Source of the DNA: Succinivibrio dextrinosolvens
GTDB lineage: Bacteria; Pseudomonadota; Gammaproteobacteria; Enterobacterales; Succinivibrionaceae
Direction: 5' to 3'
Length of the DNA: 64,000 bases
Assembly: GCF_011065405.1 (NCBI RefSeq)
Contig: NZ_CP047056.1
Location: forward strand, 2,316,747-2,380,746
Below the pieces are notes generated by a model that ran no database searches, was not told the origin of the DNA, and saw nothing but the letters and a program-made list of their open reading frames with translations. Shown here piece after piece: positions 26,537 through 35,547 of this stretch. The position numbers and the translations under genes are program-made. The stretch's first letter is position 1. Each line of letters opens with the position of its first letter.

Positions 26537-27583
26537 ATGAAATTAAATTTATTAGCAGCTGCTGTCCTAACAGCTTTTGCTTTTGGTTCTGCTAATGCTG
26601 CTTTACCTGATTCATGGACTGTTGGTGCTGCAGCAGGTTATTCTTATGGTTATGACCATTCATTTAACAATGCAACCATCAATGGAATTAAAGCTAAAGA
26701 CGTTATTAACTATGATCAGGAAGGTTATGGCGTTAAGCTATTCGGTGAATACAATTTATATGACTGGTTCGGTTTAGGTTTAGGCTATAACTATATTGGT
26801 GATCAGAATCTTCATTATGAAGGTCTAGACGAAAATAACAATGAAGTTTCTGGCGGTTCAAGCCTACACTTCAACATCGTTGAGATGTACGGCAAATTTG
26901 CTTATACCTTTGATAATAAGGGCTCAGATGTATTTTTCAAGATTGGTCCTACCTATAGCTGGGGTTCATGGGATGGAGAATCAGAGCATCGTTTCGGTGG
27001 TGTAGCTGGTGTTGGTGTTCAGTATGCATTTACTCCTGAATTTGCAGTACGCTTTGGCTATGATTACTTTGTTAATACAGCAAAGTTTGAGCTAGATTCA
27101 AAAGAGCGTTTGGATGAGAGCATGTTATACCTAGGCTTCCAGTATACTTTCGGTGGTGCCAAGGCTGCTCCAGCTCCAGTGGCTAAGAAAGTTAAGACAA
27201 CTCAGACTCACACCTTAGATGCAGGTGTTCTATTCCCATTCGACAGCTCAAAGCTATCAGCTGAAGGTCAGAGCGCAGTTTCAACTGTTGTTCAGTCTGC
27301 CAACCAGCTAGAAGAGCCTGAGTTCGAAGTATACGGCTACACCGACCGCATTGGTTCAGACGCATACAACAACAAGCTGTCACAGAAGCGTGCTGATGCT
27401 GTTACCGCAGAGCTACAGAACAATGGTGTAATTGCTAAGGTTTCTGAGGGTAAGGGTAAGGCAAATCCTGTAACCGGTGACAAGTGTGATACAGTAAAGG
27501 GCCGCAAGGCTTTAATCGACTGCTTGGCACCAGATCGTCGTGTTGAGGTTGTTGTTTCAGGTTTAACTTCAGAAGTTAAATAA
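26537..27583 (+). CDS. ompA: OmpA-family outer-membrane porin (copy 2)
   Basis: A 348-residue paralogue of the preceding OmpA. It shares the signal peptide type (SANA-A cleavage), barrel and OmpA-C domain, with long identical runs in the periplasmic part (PFDSSKLS, YGYTDRIGSDAYN, CLAPDRRVE). The surface-loop regions differ: for example the second and third loops have different lengths and charge. That pattern suggests divergence under host or phage pressure while the anchor domain is conserved. It has its own terminator and leader. Confidence 0.94.
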   Translation: MKLNLLAAAVLTAFAFGSANAALPDSWTVGAAAGYSYGYDHSFNNATINGIKAKDVINYDQEGYGVKLFGEYNLYDWFGLGLGYNYIGDQNLHYEGLDENNNEVSGGSSLHFNIVEMYGKFAYTFDNKGSDVFFKIGPTYSWGSWDGESEHRFGGVAGVGVQYAFTPEFAVRFGYDYFVNTAKFELDSKERLDESMLYLGFQYTFGGAKAAPAPVAKKVKTTQTHTLDAGVLFPFDSSKLSAEGQSAVSTVVQSANQLEEPEFEVYGYTDRIGSDAYNNKLSQKRADAVTAELQNNGVIAKVSEGKGKANPVTGDKCDTVKGRKALIDCLAPDRRVEVVVSGLTSEVK

Positions 27584-27608
27584 TTAACGTTTTCTCTGAG
27601 ATTACATC

Positions 27609-27645
27609 AAATCCAGTGTCCTGACAGATGCTGGATTTTTTGTTT
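27609..27645 (+). terminator. Terminator of ompA copy 2
   Basis: AAATCCAG and CTGGATTTTTTG pair as the base of a hairpin with an inner partly paired section, followed by a T run. Confidence 0.75.
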
Positions 27646-28018
27646 TAAACTGTATTCTTCCTGATCATAAAAAGTCCTTTAAGGTGATATTTCTCAAAAA
27701 ATACCTCTAAGTGACGCCTTTCCTTCTTTAGAATTATTTATTAATTATCCTTTTACTTCGTCGATAAAAAAGAAATAAAGGAATTTATTTAGAAAAGTTT
27801 CAATAAGCTGCTATATATAAACGAGTAAAATCTATCATATTTTTTTTATCTTTTTATTTTTTATGTGATTTTTATCTGTTTATGTAGAGCTTTTTTTAGA
27901 TAACTTTCGATCTTGTTCCTATACTTAAAAAAATGTTTTTACAACGATATGACTGCATGTTTTCAGGCAGGGGCGGACAAAAGAATAATTATGGATGTTT
28001 GTATTCTGTGGAGATAAA
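27646..28018. other. AT-rich region upstream of the autotransporter
   Basis: About 370 bases, very AT-rich between 27700 and 27930, holding the autotransporter promoter and leader. A GGAG ribosome site precedes the ATG at 28019. No other gene is supported. Confidence 0.4.
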
Positions 28019-31000
28019 ATGTTGTTTAAGAAATCTCTACTAGCGATTGCTGTATTTGAGGTTATGTGCTGTTCAGCGCAGGCTGCAACCGTGAAGTATG
28101 TGGATACTTTCGGCAAGCCTATGTTTGCTCTTAATTTCGTAAATGACTATGCTCAGCGTGATGAGGAAGGCAATCTATGGAGCCTGTCCGATGCTCAGAG
28201 AAATGCGATTGCTGATGCAGCCTCCATCTGGGGAGAAATTTTTGCAAAAAAAAGTCGTAATACCACCTACCTGCCTATTTCAATCAAACTGGTATATGAC
28301 CCAAATAAACAGAATAACGCCTCAGCCTATTCAGGGGTTAGTGATAACAAAGGTTACTCCTTACTTCAGGATGGTATTATCACAGGAAGAATTGCCGGCA
28401 GTAGTCTTGCAGCATATGATATCAATCAGTCAAACTCAATTGGTTTCACTCCTTATCTGTATCCTCTACCTACCATGAATGTAAGTCAGGAATTAATCAC
28501 GCTGACCTTTCATGAACTTACACATGCCATGGGTATTTTAACCGGTACTAATACTCTTAAAGAAATAGACGCTAGATGGGAATTAATGAAGGATGATGAA
28601 GGCAGTTCTGATATTGTTGATGCTCTTCATGATTATGGATATGTTAATGATAATAACGAGCTTTCTGCCCCAGAAAGAACAGGTATTGTAGTTGAGCTTT
28701 CTGCGTTTGCAGAGCACTTGTGGTCTTACATGGAGATAGTTGATGGTAAGGGGAAAGAGAATCTTAACAAGACTCCTACTCAGCTTAAATATTTATCTCT
28801 GCTTTCATCATCTGATAATCCAAAAGTGGACTCATTTATTGTCGGTGAAGAAGATGAAAGTGGCGTTTACTTTAAAGGTGATAATGTTAAGGAAGTTCTA
28901 AATGGAGCAGAGAAATTACCTGGTGTTCCAATAAACGGTTTTGAGGCTGAGAATAATGATTTTCTTTTTGAACTGTCTCATTTTGAATTAGCCCACAGCA
29001 TGATGAGTCACCAGAACTGGCGTAACTACGTAACTCTGATGGAAGCGGAGATGGCTGTATTCCAGGATATCGGCTATAACTTTGACAGACGAAATTTTTA
29101 TGGCAGTTCTGAATACCGTGATGGACAAACCTACACCAACACTAATCCTTTCTATGCCAGAAATGCAGAGAGTACAGCCTATATTGCAGGAATGCCTAAT
29201 ACAGCAACTTTAGGTGTAGGCTTTCATCTGTATGGTTCTAACAATACCATTACCCAGGGAGCAGAGCTGTTAGCTGACGGAAGAGGCGGTACCGGTATCA
29301 GAGCAGACGGTTCAGGAAATAAAATAATAATTCCATCCTCGACCAGAATTACGGCAAACGGTGATCACGGTACAGGAATTCTGATGTCCTATGGAAGAAA
29401 CAATACGATTATAAGTCAGGGTACCGTTGAGGCAAAAGGTACAGGCGGAAAAGCGGTTGCCTTTGATTTTGGTATGAATCTGCTTGGAGATGATCTTGAA
29501 AGACGTGGATCCTATATCTATACACTTAAGGATGTGAAAAAAGATGTAACCGATCCTCTTAACCCGGCTAATGCAATATATGATGATATTAAGGAACTAG
29601 AAGGCCCACTGGTAAGTACATTTGATCTCTCCGGAAGCCTTGAAGGCAGTTATGCCTCAATCTACATTGCAAAGAATGCCTATGTTAACCAGATCAATGT
29701 GCTAAAAGGTGCTTCTATCAAAGGAGACATTATCTCTGAGTGGGATCCTAATAATGTATATATCAGTAATAATGCACCCCAAAATTTGTATACAGATCTG
29801 AATTTCGGTTATGGAGTGAATGCCGATGGAACTTCTACAGATTCAGGTGATGATTCTTTCTTCATGACTCTGGACGGTTCAATTGCAGGCTACAAGAGTT
29901 TAAATGTAAACCATAAAGCCGGAACCTTGAACATAGAAGGTACCGTCTCTGCCTATAATCTAAACAACAGCGGATATCTTGCCATCAAAGGAACCACGGC
30001 AGATAAATACAGTGCAGAAATCCAAAATTATTTTGAAACATCCGGTTCTCTTGAAACCGGCTTCTACGCGGACAGTACAAGCGATAAGATAAAAACTGCA
30101 TACGCATCTTTGGATGGAAACTGGATTTTAAGACCAAATCGTGATTTCTATAGTAATAAAGCTCGAATTTCTCCAGAGTTTCCTGTAGTTTCATCAAATT
30201 CGTTGTTAGGCAATTTTACAAAAGCAGGTTTGGTAGGCTCTTTTTCTCCAACACTGAAGATGAAGCTTTTGAATGACAGCGGAACTAATCCTGAAATTGA
30301 AATGTACCGTGACAGTGATGCCTATTCCAAATATGCAGAAAGCGGAGCAGATGCGGAGGTTGGCAGTGCCTTGTATGGTATAGCCTCTGAAGCTCATGGA
30401 GATATGCAGGAGCTGATAACCAGTCTTGATTTCTCAGACATGCAGGGAAGAAGTGTTACCTCCGCCTTAAAGCAGTTAGGACCATCAGCCTTTGACTATG
30501 GTTCTATGACAGCTTTAAAGGACAGTACCGCTGTAACCGGAGAGATGATGCGTCATATGCAGGGAACCATGCTCAGTTCCAGATACAACAATCTGTATAA
30601 CAGCGACAGTCTCATGGCCTCCAACAGCTATGATTTAAACTCAGGCTTTAAGGGGGTACAGGACAGAAAGCTGATAGGCTTTGTTATTCCATATGGAGAT
30701 TACACCAAACAGAGCGGTAGCAACGGTCTGGATAACATGAGAAGCTACTCAGGCGGTGTAGTAGTGGGAGCCGAGTGTGTCAGAGACGATGGAGTAAGCT
30801 ATGGTATTCATGGTGGACTGAGTATCAGAAATACCAAAGTAAAGGCAGAGAATATCAGCAAGATAGACAGTCAGGGACTGTTTGTAGGACTTCACGGCAG
30901 TATCTCTCCAGAGGAATGGGGCGGATATTATGCAGAAGGTCAGGTCAAGGCAGGCTGGTATGAGAATCAGTCCAAGAGATATATTGATTTTAACAACTAC

Positions 31001-31516
31001 TCAAGAAGGGCCAAGGGAAATTACAGTACCTACAGTACAGGTCTGAGCTTAGGAGGAGGCTATGACTTTACTTACGGTAGCTTAAGCTTTGGACCAATGG
31101 CGTATACAGAATATAACTTCATCCACAATGAAGGCTTTAAAGAAAAGGACGGAGGTGGCACCAATCTTAAGGTAAAGAGTACCAATGCAAATTCACTGCA
31201 GACCACTCTGGGAGGACATCTGCTGAAGATGTGGTCACCTAGTCAGGAGATTGGTATTACCGCTGATTTCAGAACCGGCTTCAAGCATGAGTTCTTAGAT
31301 GACAAATTCCATACCAGAGCATCCTTCAGTGATTATGGTTCCTACAGCTTTGAATCCTATACCAAGGGCGCAGGTAGAAACAGTATTTTCTGTCAGTCTG
31401 AGCTGACCCTTGAGAACAGGAAATACAAAACCTTTGCCTCACTGACCTTCGGTTATGAGCATCACAGGAATGCAGATATCTACAACGTTGGAATCAAAGC
31501 TGGTCTGAGGTTCTGA
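28019..31516 (+). CDS. Autotransporter with an N-terminal zinc-protease-like domain
   Basis: An 1165-residue type V secretion protein. Residues 1-23 are a signal peptide (SAQA-A). The passenger begins with a domain containing LTFHELTHAMG (His165, Glu166, His169), the HExxH zinc motif of metallopeptidases; the third ligand is not obvious. Residues about 370-700 are repeat-like Gly/Asn/Thr-rich text (beta-helix expected). The last 270 or so residues form the autotransporter beta-barrel, ending with the aromatic-terminal VGIKAGLRF typical of outer-membrane insertion. I start at the ATG at 28019 with a GGAG site rather than 27995. Probably a surface or released protease acting on host or diet proteins; the substrate is unknown. 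Confidence 0.85.
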   Translation: MLFKKSLLAIAVFEVMCCSAQAATVKYVDTFGKPMFALNFVNDYAQRDEEGNLWSLSDAQRNAIADAASIWGEIFAKKSRNTTYLPISIKLVYDPNKQNNASAYSGVSDNKGYSLLQDGIITGRIAGSSLAAYDINQSNSIGFTPYLYPLPTMNVSQELITLTFHELTHAMGILTGTNTLKEIDARWELMKDDEGSSDIVDALHDYGYVNDNNELSAPERTGIVVELSAFAEHLWSYMEIVDGKGKENLNKTPTQLKYLSLLSSSDNPKVDSFIVGEEDESGVYFKGDNVKEVLNGAEKLPGVPINGFEAENNDFLFELSHFELAHSMMSHQNWRNYVTLMEAEMAVFQDIGYNFDRRNFYGSSEYRDGQTYTNTNPFYARNAESTAYIAGMPNTATLGVGFHLYGSNNTITQGAELLADGRGGTGIRADGSGNKIIIPSSTRITANGDHGTGILMSYGRNNTIISQGTVEAKGTGGKAVAFDFGMNLLGDDLERRGSYIYTLKDVKKDVTDPLNPANAIYDDIKELEGPLVSTFDLSGSLEGSYASIYIAKNAYVNQINVLKGASIKGDIISEWDPNNVYISNNAPQNLYTDLNFGYGVNADGTSTDSGDDSFFMTLDGSIAGYKSLNVNHKAGTLNIEGTVSAYNLNNSGYLAIKGTTADKYSAEIQNYFETSGSLETGFYADSTSDKIKTAYASLDGNWILRPNRDFYSNKARISPEFPVVSSNSLLGNFTKAGLVGSFSPTLKMKLLNDSGTNPEIEMYRDSDAYSKYAESGADAEVGSALYGIASEAHGDMQELITSLDFSDMQGRSVTSALKQLGPSAFDYGSMTALKDSTAVTGEMMRHMQGTMLSSRYNNLYNSDSLMASNSYDLNSGFKGVQDRKLIGFVIPYGDYTKQSGSNGLDNMRSYSGGVVVGAECVRDDGVSYGIHGGLSIRNTKVKAENISKIDSQGLFVGLHGSISPEEWGGYYAEGQVKAGWYENQSKRYIDFNNYSRRAKGNYSTYSTGLSLGGGYDFTYGSLSFGPMAYTEYNFIHNEGFKEKDGGGTNLKVKSTNANSLQTTLGGHLLKMWSPSQEIGITADFRTGFKHEFLDDKFHTRASFSDYGSYSFESYTKGAGRNSIFCQSELTLENRKYKTFASLTFGYEHHRNADIYNVGIKAGLRF

Positions 31517-31522
31517 CAAAAG

Positions 31523-31552
31523 GCAGGGCAGTATAATACGCTGTCCTGCTTT
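31523..31552 (+). terminator. Hairpin after the autotransporter
   Basis: GCAGGGCAG and CTGTCCTGC form a 9-bp stem with one G-U pair and a 9-nt loop, followed by TTTATG. It starts 7 nt after the stop. The T tract is short. Confidence 0.5.
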
Positions 31553-31609
31553 ATGACAGTTGTAGTTTCAGTATCAATTCAGATTTTCTTCCAGGGATTT
31601 AGCTTACAT

Positions 31610-31627
31610 TGTATATAAATATACAAA
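31610..31627. promoter_or_regulatory. Perfect 18-bp AT-rich palindrome
   Basis: TTGTATAT-AA-ATATACAA is a perfect inverted repeat between the autotransporter and the small peptide gene. It may be an operator or part of a promoter. Nothing else about it is visible. Confidence 0.45.
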
Positions 31628-31777
31628 ATCTTTAAAGATCAACGAGATAATTAAGAGGTGTGATAAAATAGATTCAATGCCGATTTATATCGACGGAGGT
31701 GGTTCTATGTACTAGAACCACTGGCAATGGCTCTAGTACCGTAGAACTATGTATTAACTTTAACTAAGGAATAGAAA

Positions 31778-31840
31778 ATGACCTTAGTTAAAATCATAAT
31801 TCTGGTTCTATTATTACTATGGTGCAATCCAGTGATGTAA
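31778..31840 (+). CDS. Possible Ibs-like type I toxin peptide, 20 residues
   Basis: An ATG at 31778, with AAGGA 10 nt upstream, opens a 20-codon frame ending at TAA 31838-31840. After MTLVK comes an unbroken run of hydrophobic residues (IIILVLLLLW), then CNPVM. The length and the pattern of one charged residue followed by an Ile/Leu/Val block resemble the Ibs toxins of E. coli (18-19 residues), which depolarise the membrane and are silenced by antisense Sib RNAs. A strong terminator follows 16 nt after the stop. No antisense RNA promoter has been proven. It could instead be a chance frame. Confidence 0.4.
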   Translation: MTLVKIIILVLLLLWCNPVM

Positions 31841-31856
31841 TTTAGAACCACTTAAG

Positions 31857-31893
31857 CAAGGTAGAGGACTCGCAATCTTCTACCTTGTCTTTT
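31857..31893 (+). terminator. Intrinsic terminator after the small peptide frame
   Basis: CAAGGTAGA and TCTACCTTG pair perfectly over 9 bp with a 13-nt loop, followed by TCTTTT. It marks the end of a short transcript of about 100-250 nt that includes the 20-codon frame. Confidence 0.75.
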
Positions 31894-32104
31894 ATTATAA
31901 ATTATGTTGGCTCGAAAACCCACGGTTTTAACCGTGTGGATGAGAGCCCGTTAAGATATTAAAAGTAAAATTGCAAAATAAAAAGTTGCCAACTTTGTCA
32001 GTTGCAATAATAGCTATATATCAATAAGTTAACTTAATATTTTTCTTGAAAGCGTTATTTAAAATCGGTACACTTAACGTATAAACATTACTTAGGTGAT
32101 CTTG

Positions 32105-33214
32105 ATGAATAAAGGCGTAATCTTTAGAGCATATCCAACCAAAGAACAGGCAGAGTTAATCAGTAAGACTCTTGGCTGTTCACGCCTTATCTACAATAAA
32201 GGTCTTGCCTATAGAAATGAAAGCTATAAAAAGGGAGAGAAAGTAGGTTATAACCAGACATCAGCGATGCTTACAGCAATGAAGACAGAGGAGAAATACT
32301 CTTTTCTCAATGAAGTTGATTCTATTGCACTGCAACAGTCTCTTAGAGATTTAGACAGCGCTTTTACTCGATTCTTCAATAAAAAATCTAAATATCCTGT
32401 ATTCAAGAGCAAACATCATTACCAGCTGAGTTACAGAACAGTTAATCAGAAAAATAAAAAACAAAAAAATTATTCAATACGCATTGAGGGAAACAGAATC
32501 AGACTTCCAAAACTAGGATTTTTAAAGTTCAAGCAGACCATGGAAGTCGGACATATCAACAATGTTACAGTCCGCAGGACAGCAACCGGAAAGTATTTTG
32601 TAATACTGAATGTTGATTTTGAGCCGGAGAAACTTGAGTCTAGTTCTAACTTCACCGGAATTGATGTAGGTATCAAGACCTTTTATAAAGACAGCAACGG
32701 TAATGTGGTGAACAATCCTAAGTATCTGGAAAAATCACAGAAGAAACTCAAACGTGAACAGAGAAAGCTCTCACGTAAGAAAAAGAATTCTAAGAATAGA
32801 CAGAAACAGAGATTAAAGGTAGCACGAGTTCATGAGAAGATAGCAAATCAGCGTAATGACTTTATTCATAAAATCACTACAAAGCTTATAAACGAAAACC
32901 AAGTGATAGCGGTAGAGGATTTGAATATAAAGGGAATGCTGAAGAACCATAAGCTTGCTAAATCCATATCAAGCGTGTCATGGTCTAAATTCTTTGATAC
33001 TCTCGAATACAAGGCTGAATGGTACGGTAGAAAGGTAATCAAAGTACCTACCATGTACCCTAGCTCTCAGACGTGCTCGAAGTGCGGATATAAGAATCCT
33101 CTGGTAAAGAATCTCTCGGTTAGGGTATGGGAATGCCCATGCTGCCACGCAAGGCACGACAGAGATTTAAATGCCAGTGTGAACATCCTGAATAAAGGCT
33201 TGTCAGTAGCCTGA
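32105..33214 (+). CDS. tnpB: TnpB RNA-guided nuclease of an IS200/IS605-type element
   Basis: A 369-residue OrfB/TnpB, ancestor-type relative of Cas12. The N-terminal helix-turn-helix region (FRAYPTKEQAELISKTLGCSR) is present. The RuvC triad is intact: Asp in FTGIDVGIKTFY, Glu in IAVEDLNIKGM, Asp in HDRDLNASVNIL. The zinc finger has CSKCGYKNP and CPCCHARHD. I start at the ATG at 32105, with AGGTGA upstream, rather than 32096. By homology it cleaves DNA guided by a right-end RNA and keeps the element in place after excision. Should be functional, though no assay exists. Confidence 0.92.
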   Translation: MNKGVIFRAYPTKEQAELISKTLGCSRLIYNKGLAYRNESYKKGEKVGYNQTSAMLTAMKTEEKYSFLNEVDSIALQQSLRDLDSAFTRFFNKKSKYPVFKSKHHYQLSYRTVNQKNKKQKNYSIRIEGNRIRLPKLGFLKFKQTMEVGHINNVTVRRTATGKYFVILNVDFEPEKLESSSNFTGIDVGIKTFYKDSNGNVVNNPKYLEKSQKKLKREQRKLSRKKKNSKNRQKQRLKVARVHEKIANQRNDFIHKITTKLINENQVIAVEDLNIKGMLKNHKLAKSISSVSWSKFFDTLEYKAEWYGRKVIKVPTMYPSSQTCSKCGYKNPLVKNLSVRVWECPCCHARHDRDLNASVNILNKGLSVA

Positions 33215-33360
33215 AATACTGACAATACCGTAGGGCATACGGAAATTTAAGCCTGTGCTGAAAAGCGGGAGGAGCAATTCTCCTAGAGATCGTGTAAGAC
33301 GTAGTTCGCTATGCAGTGGTCTATGAAGCAGGAATCCCACGACTTTAGTCGTGGGAGAGT
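33120..33360 (+). ncRNA. Predicted reRNA/omegaRNA overlapping the tnpB 3' end
   Basis: TnpB guide RNAs are transcribed from the 3' end of tnpB through the right end of the element, and the guide lies just outside it. The post-stop sequence (33215-33360) is structured, with a final perfect hairpin at 33335-33356. The boundaries are inferred from family knowledge, not seen directly; the guide would begin near 33361. Confidence 0.5.
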
Positions 33361-33422
33361 CAAAGGACTTAATTTCTTAAATCTCAATATGTTAAGAATA
33401 CAGCAGTCTTTAGTTTTATGAT

Positions 33423-33452
33423 AAAAAAACAGGACAGTAATATACCGTCCTG
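33423..33452 (-). terminator. Terminator of asnB
   Basis: On the reverse strand CAGGAC and GTCCTG form the base of a hairpin with extra pairing inside, followed by TTTTTTTAT. It is about 30 nt past the asnB stop. Confidence 0.8.
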
Positions 33453-33485
33453 CAAACTATGAGTTAGTTTCTTTTTATCCAAAAA

Positions 33486-35183
33486 CTACATCTTATGTCC
33501 CATTTCATAGGCATTGTCGTGAACATCAGTTACGGTTCTGCCTGATGGATCGTTCATCTGAGCAAATTTAGCATCCCAGGCTATAGCGGTCTCGGTAGAG
33601 CAGGCAACTGACTTGCCGTATGGAACAGTCTTAACTGCGGATGGAAGCTTGAACAGATCTTCAAAAATCTCTCTGTACAGGTAGGCTTCCTTGGTAACAG
33701 GAGTATTTACAGGGAAGCGGATCTCACGCTCTGCAAATTTTCTGTCGGATACACTCTTCTCTGCATAATCTCTCAGAGCATCGATCCAGGAGTAGCCAAC
33801 TCCGTCAGAGAATTGCTCCTTCTGTCTCCACAGCACCTCTTCAGGCAGCATACCGTCAAATGCCTCACGCAGAACCTTTTTCTCAATGGTACTGCCCTGA
33901 CACATCTTGGCGCTTGGCTTGAAGTTCATGGCAATGTCCAGGAATTTCTTGTCCAGAAATGGCACACGACCTTCAACGCCCCAGGCCATCAGTGACTTGT
34001 TGGCACGCAGACAGTCATACAGATGCAGCTGATCAAGCTTTCTGATAAGTTCCTCATGCATTTCCCTGTCGTTAGGGGCTTTGTGGAAGTACAGATAACC
34101 ACCGAAGATCTCATCTGATCCTTCTCCTGACAGCACCATCTTGATGCCCATGGCCTTGATATAGCGGGCCATCAGATACATAGGAGTAGAGGCTCTGATG
34201 GTGGTTACATCATAGGTCTCAATGTGGTAGATAACATCACGAAGAGCATCCAGACCTTCCTGAATGGTGTAGTGAATCTCATGATGAACTGTACCCAGAT
34301 AGTCAGCAACCACACGGGCCTTCTTCAGATCAGGTGCACCTTCAAGACCGATGGCAAAGGAGTGCAGACGAGGGAACCAGGCATCAGTCTTTCCGTCATC
34401 TTCAACACGTTTCTGTGAGTAATACTTGGCGATGGCAGAGATTACTGATGAATCCAGACCTCCTGAGAGCAGTACACCGTATGGAACGTCACACATCAGC
34501 TGGCGACGTACTGCATCCATCAGACCATCCTTGAGAACCTTAACATCATCGGTTGCGTCTTTTACGTTCTCATACTCTGTCCAGTCTCTGAAGTAGTACT
34601 GCTTAAATTCGTAGTCACCACCCTTGGTGTAAAGATAGTGTCTTGGAGGGAATTCCTTAACAGAATCACAGACTTTTACCAGAGCCTTCATCTCGGAGGC
34701 AACATAGAAACGGCCCTCACGGTCAGTACCGACGTACATTGGGTTGATACCCATATGATCGCGGGCTGCAAAAATGGTGTTATCTTCCTCATCGTAGATA
34801 ACAAAGGCAAAATCTCCAACCAGTCTGTCTACAAAATTTTTGCCGGTACGCTTGAACTCCTCGTATAAAGGCAGAATAACCTCACAGTCTGAGCCGGTCT
34901 TGAACTTATAGTCTACAGTCAGCTCTGTCTTTAACTGCTTGTGATTGTAGATTTCTCCGTTTACAGCCAGGATATGCTTGCGGTTTTCATTATATAAAGG
35001 CTGTGCTCCGTTCTGAGGATCAACGATGGATAGACGCTCATGAACAACGATGGCGTGTTCTCCCTGATAAATACCTTCCCAGTCAGGGCCTCTATGAAGC
35101 TGAAGTCTTGAATTTTCAAGAGCAGTCTGCCGCAGTGACTCTGAGTTTTCCTTAATATCAAATATTCCAAATATAGAACACAT
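33486..35183 (-). CDS. asnB: Asparagine synthetase B (glutamine-hydrolysing)
   Basis: ATP-dependent synthesis of asparagine from aspartate with glutamine as nitrogen donor, cytosolic. Cys2 of MCSIFGI is the N-terminal nucleophile of the glutaminase domain. The synthetase half has the ATP pyrophosphatase loop SGGLDSSVISA. The length of 565 is usual for AsnB. It has its own terminator and is divergent from dapF-dapL; the 364-base interval between the genes contains a palindrome matching the enteric NtrC consensus. Confidence 0.95.
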   Translation of the reverse strand: MCSIFGIFDIKENSESLRQTALENSRLQLHRGPDWEGIYQGEHAIVVHERLSIVDPQNGAQPLYNENRKHILAVNGEIYNHKQLKTELTVDYKFKTGSDCEVILPLYEEFKRTGKNFVDRLVGDFAFVIYDEEDNTIFAARDHMGINPMYVGTDREGRFYVASEMKALVKVCDSVKEFPPRHYLYTKGGDYEFKQYYFRDWTEYENVKDATDDVKVLKDGLMDAVRRQLMCDVPYGVLLSGGLDSSVISAIAKYYSQKRVEDDGKTDAWFPRLHSFAIGLEGAPDLKKARVVADYLGTVHHEIHYTIQEGLDALRDVIYHIETYDVTTIRASTPMYLMARYIKAMGIKMVLSGEGSDEIFGGYLYFHKAPNDREMHEELIRKLDQLHLYDCLRANKSLMAWGVEGRVPFLDKKFLDIAMNFKPSAKMCQGSTIEKKVLREAFDGMLPEEVLWRQKEQFSDGVGYSWIDALRDYAEKSVSDRKFAEREIRFPVNTPVTKEAYLYREIFEDLFKLPSAVKTVPYGKSVACSTETAIAWDAKFAQMNDPSGRTVTDVHDNAYEMGHKM

Positions 35184-35547
35184 AACAGCCTCTCTAATCT
35201 TGTGTGAATTTATTTTTATTCTAGAGGTAAATTTTCAGATCTTGTTTATATAGCACCTGTTTGGTGCGTCTGTTTTAATTGAATGAATAATAAAATATTA
35301 AAACAAAATTTAATAAATATTCTATAAAACAAAAAGTTAAACAGAAGATCGCAAAAGTCTGAAAAATAAAAAAATAAATAAACTATTTAAAAACAATGTA
35401 TTAAATAAAAATCATGATTTTATCTACATAATTTTAATGTGTCCTATTTTAGTGCTTTATGCACCTAAAATAAACAATAAAACTAAACTAATTAAATAAA
35501 TGTTTAAATATGGTGCAATAAATAAAACATTAAAGTAGGAGCATTTT
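35184..35547. promoter_or_regulatory. asnB / dapF divergent control region
   Basis: A 364-base, very AT-rich interval. Besides the palindrome at 35253-35267 it holds inverted half-sites GTGC-TTTAT-GCAC (35452-35464) and TGGTGCA (35511-35517), the latter 30 nt before the dapF start. On the reverse strand TATATA lies immediately beside the palindrome and may be the asnB -10 element. No sigma-54 -24/-12 pair was found. The dapF ribosome site is TAGGAGC. Confidence 0.5.
35253..35267. promoter_or_regulatory. NtrC-like palindrome GCACC-N5-GGTGC
   Basis: GCACC-TGTTT-GGTGC matches the enteric NtrC consensus (TGCACC-N5-GGTGCA) except for the outer bases. It lies about 70 bp upstream of asnB and next to its putative -10 element. 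Binding by NtrC is inferred; a repressor site of another family with a similar consensus is an alternative. Confidence 0.5.

Larger units (their letters stand above)
31905..33361 (+). mobile_element. IS200/IS605-type element with TnpB only (IS1341-like)
   Basis: The element runs from a left subterminal hairpin (CACGGTT-TT-AACCGTG, 31921-31936) to a right hairpin (TCCCACGAC-TTTA-GTCGTGGGA, 33335-33356). It carries tnpB but no tnpA, so it needs a Y1 transposase supplied elsewhere to move. No terminal inverted repeats or target duplication are expected for the family, and exact ends are approximate. The reading frame of tnpB is intact. Confidence 0.8.

Noticed and set aside
31517-33361. CRISPR-like repeats beside TnpB
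   Set aside because: There are no regularly spaced repeats; the hairpins are single subterminal structures of the IS.
35184-35547. Sigma-54 promoters near the NtrC-like palindrome
   Set aside because: No TGGCAC-N5-TTGC pair with correct spacing was found on either strand.
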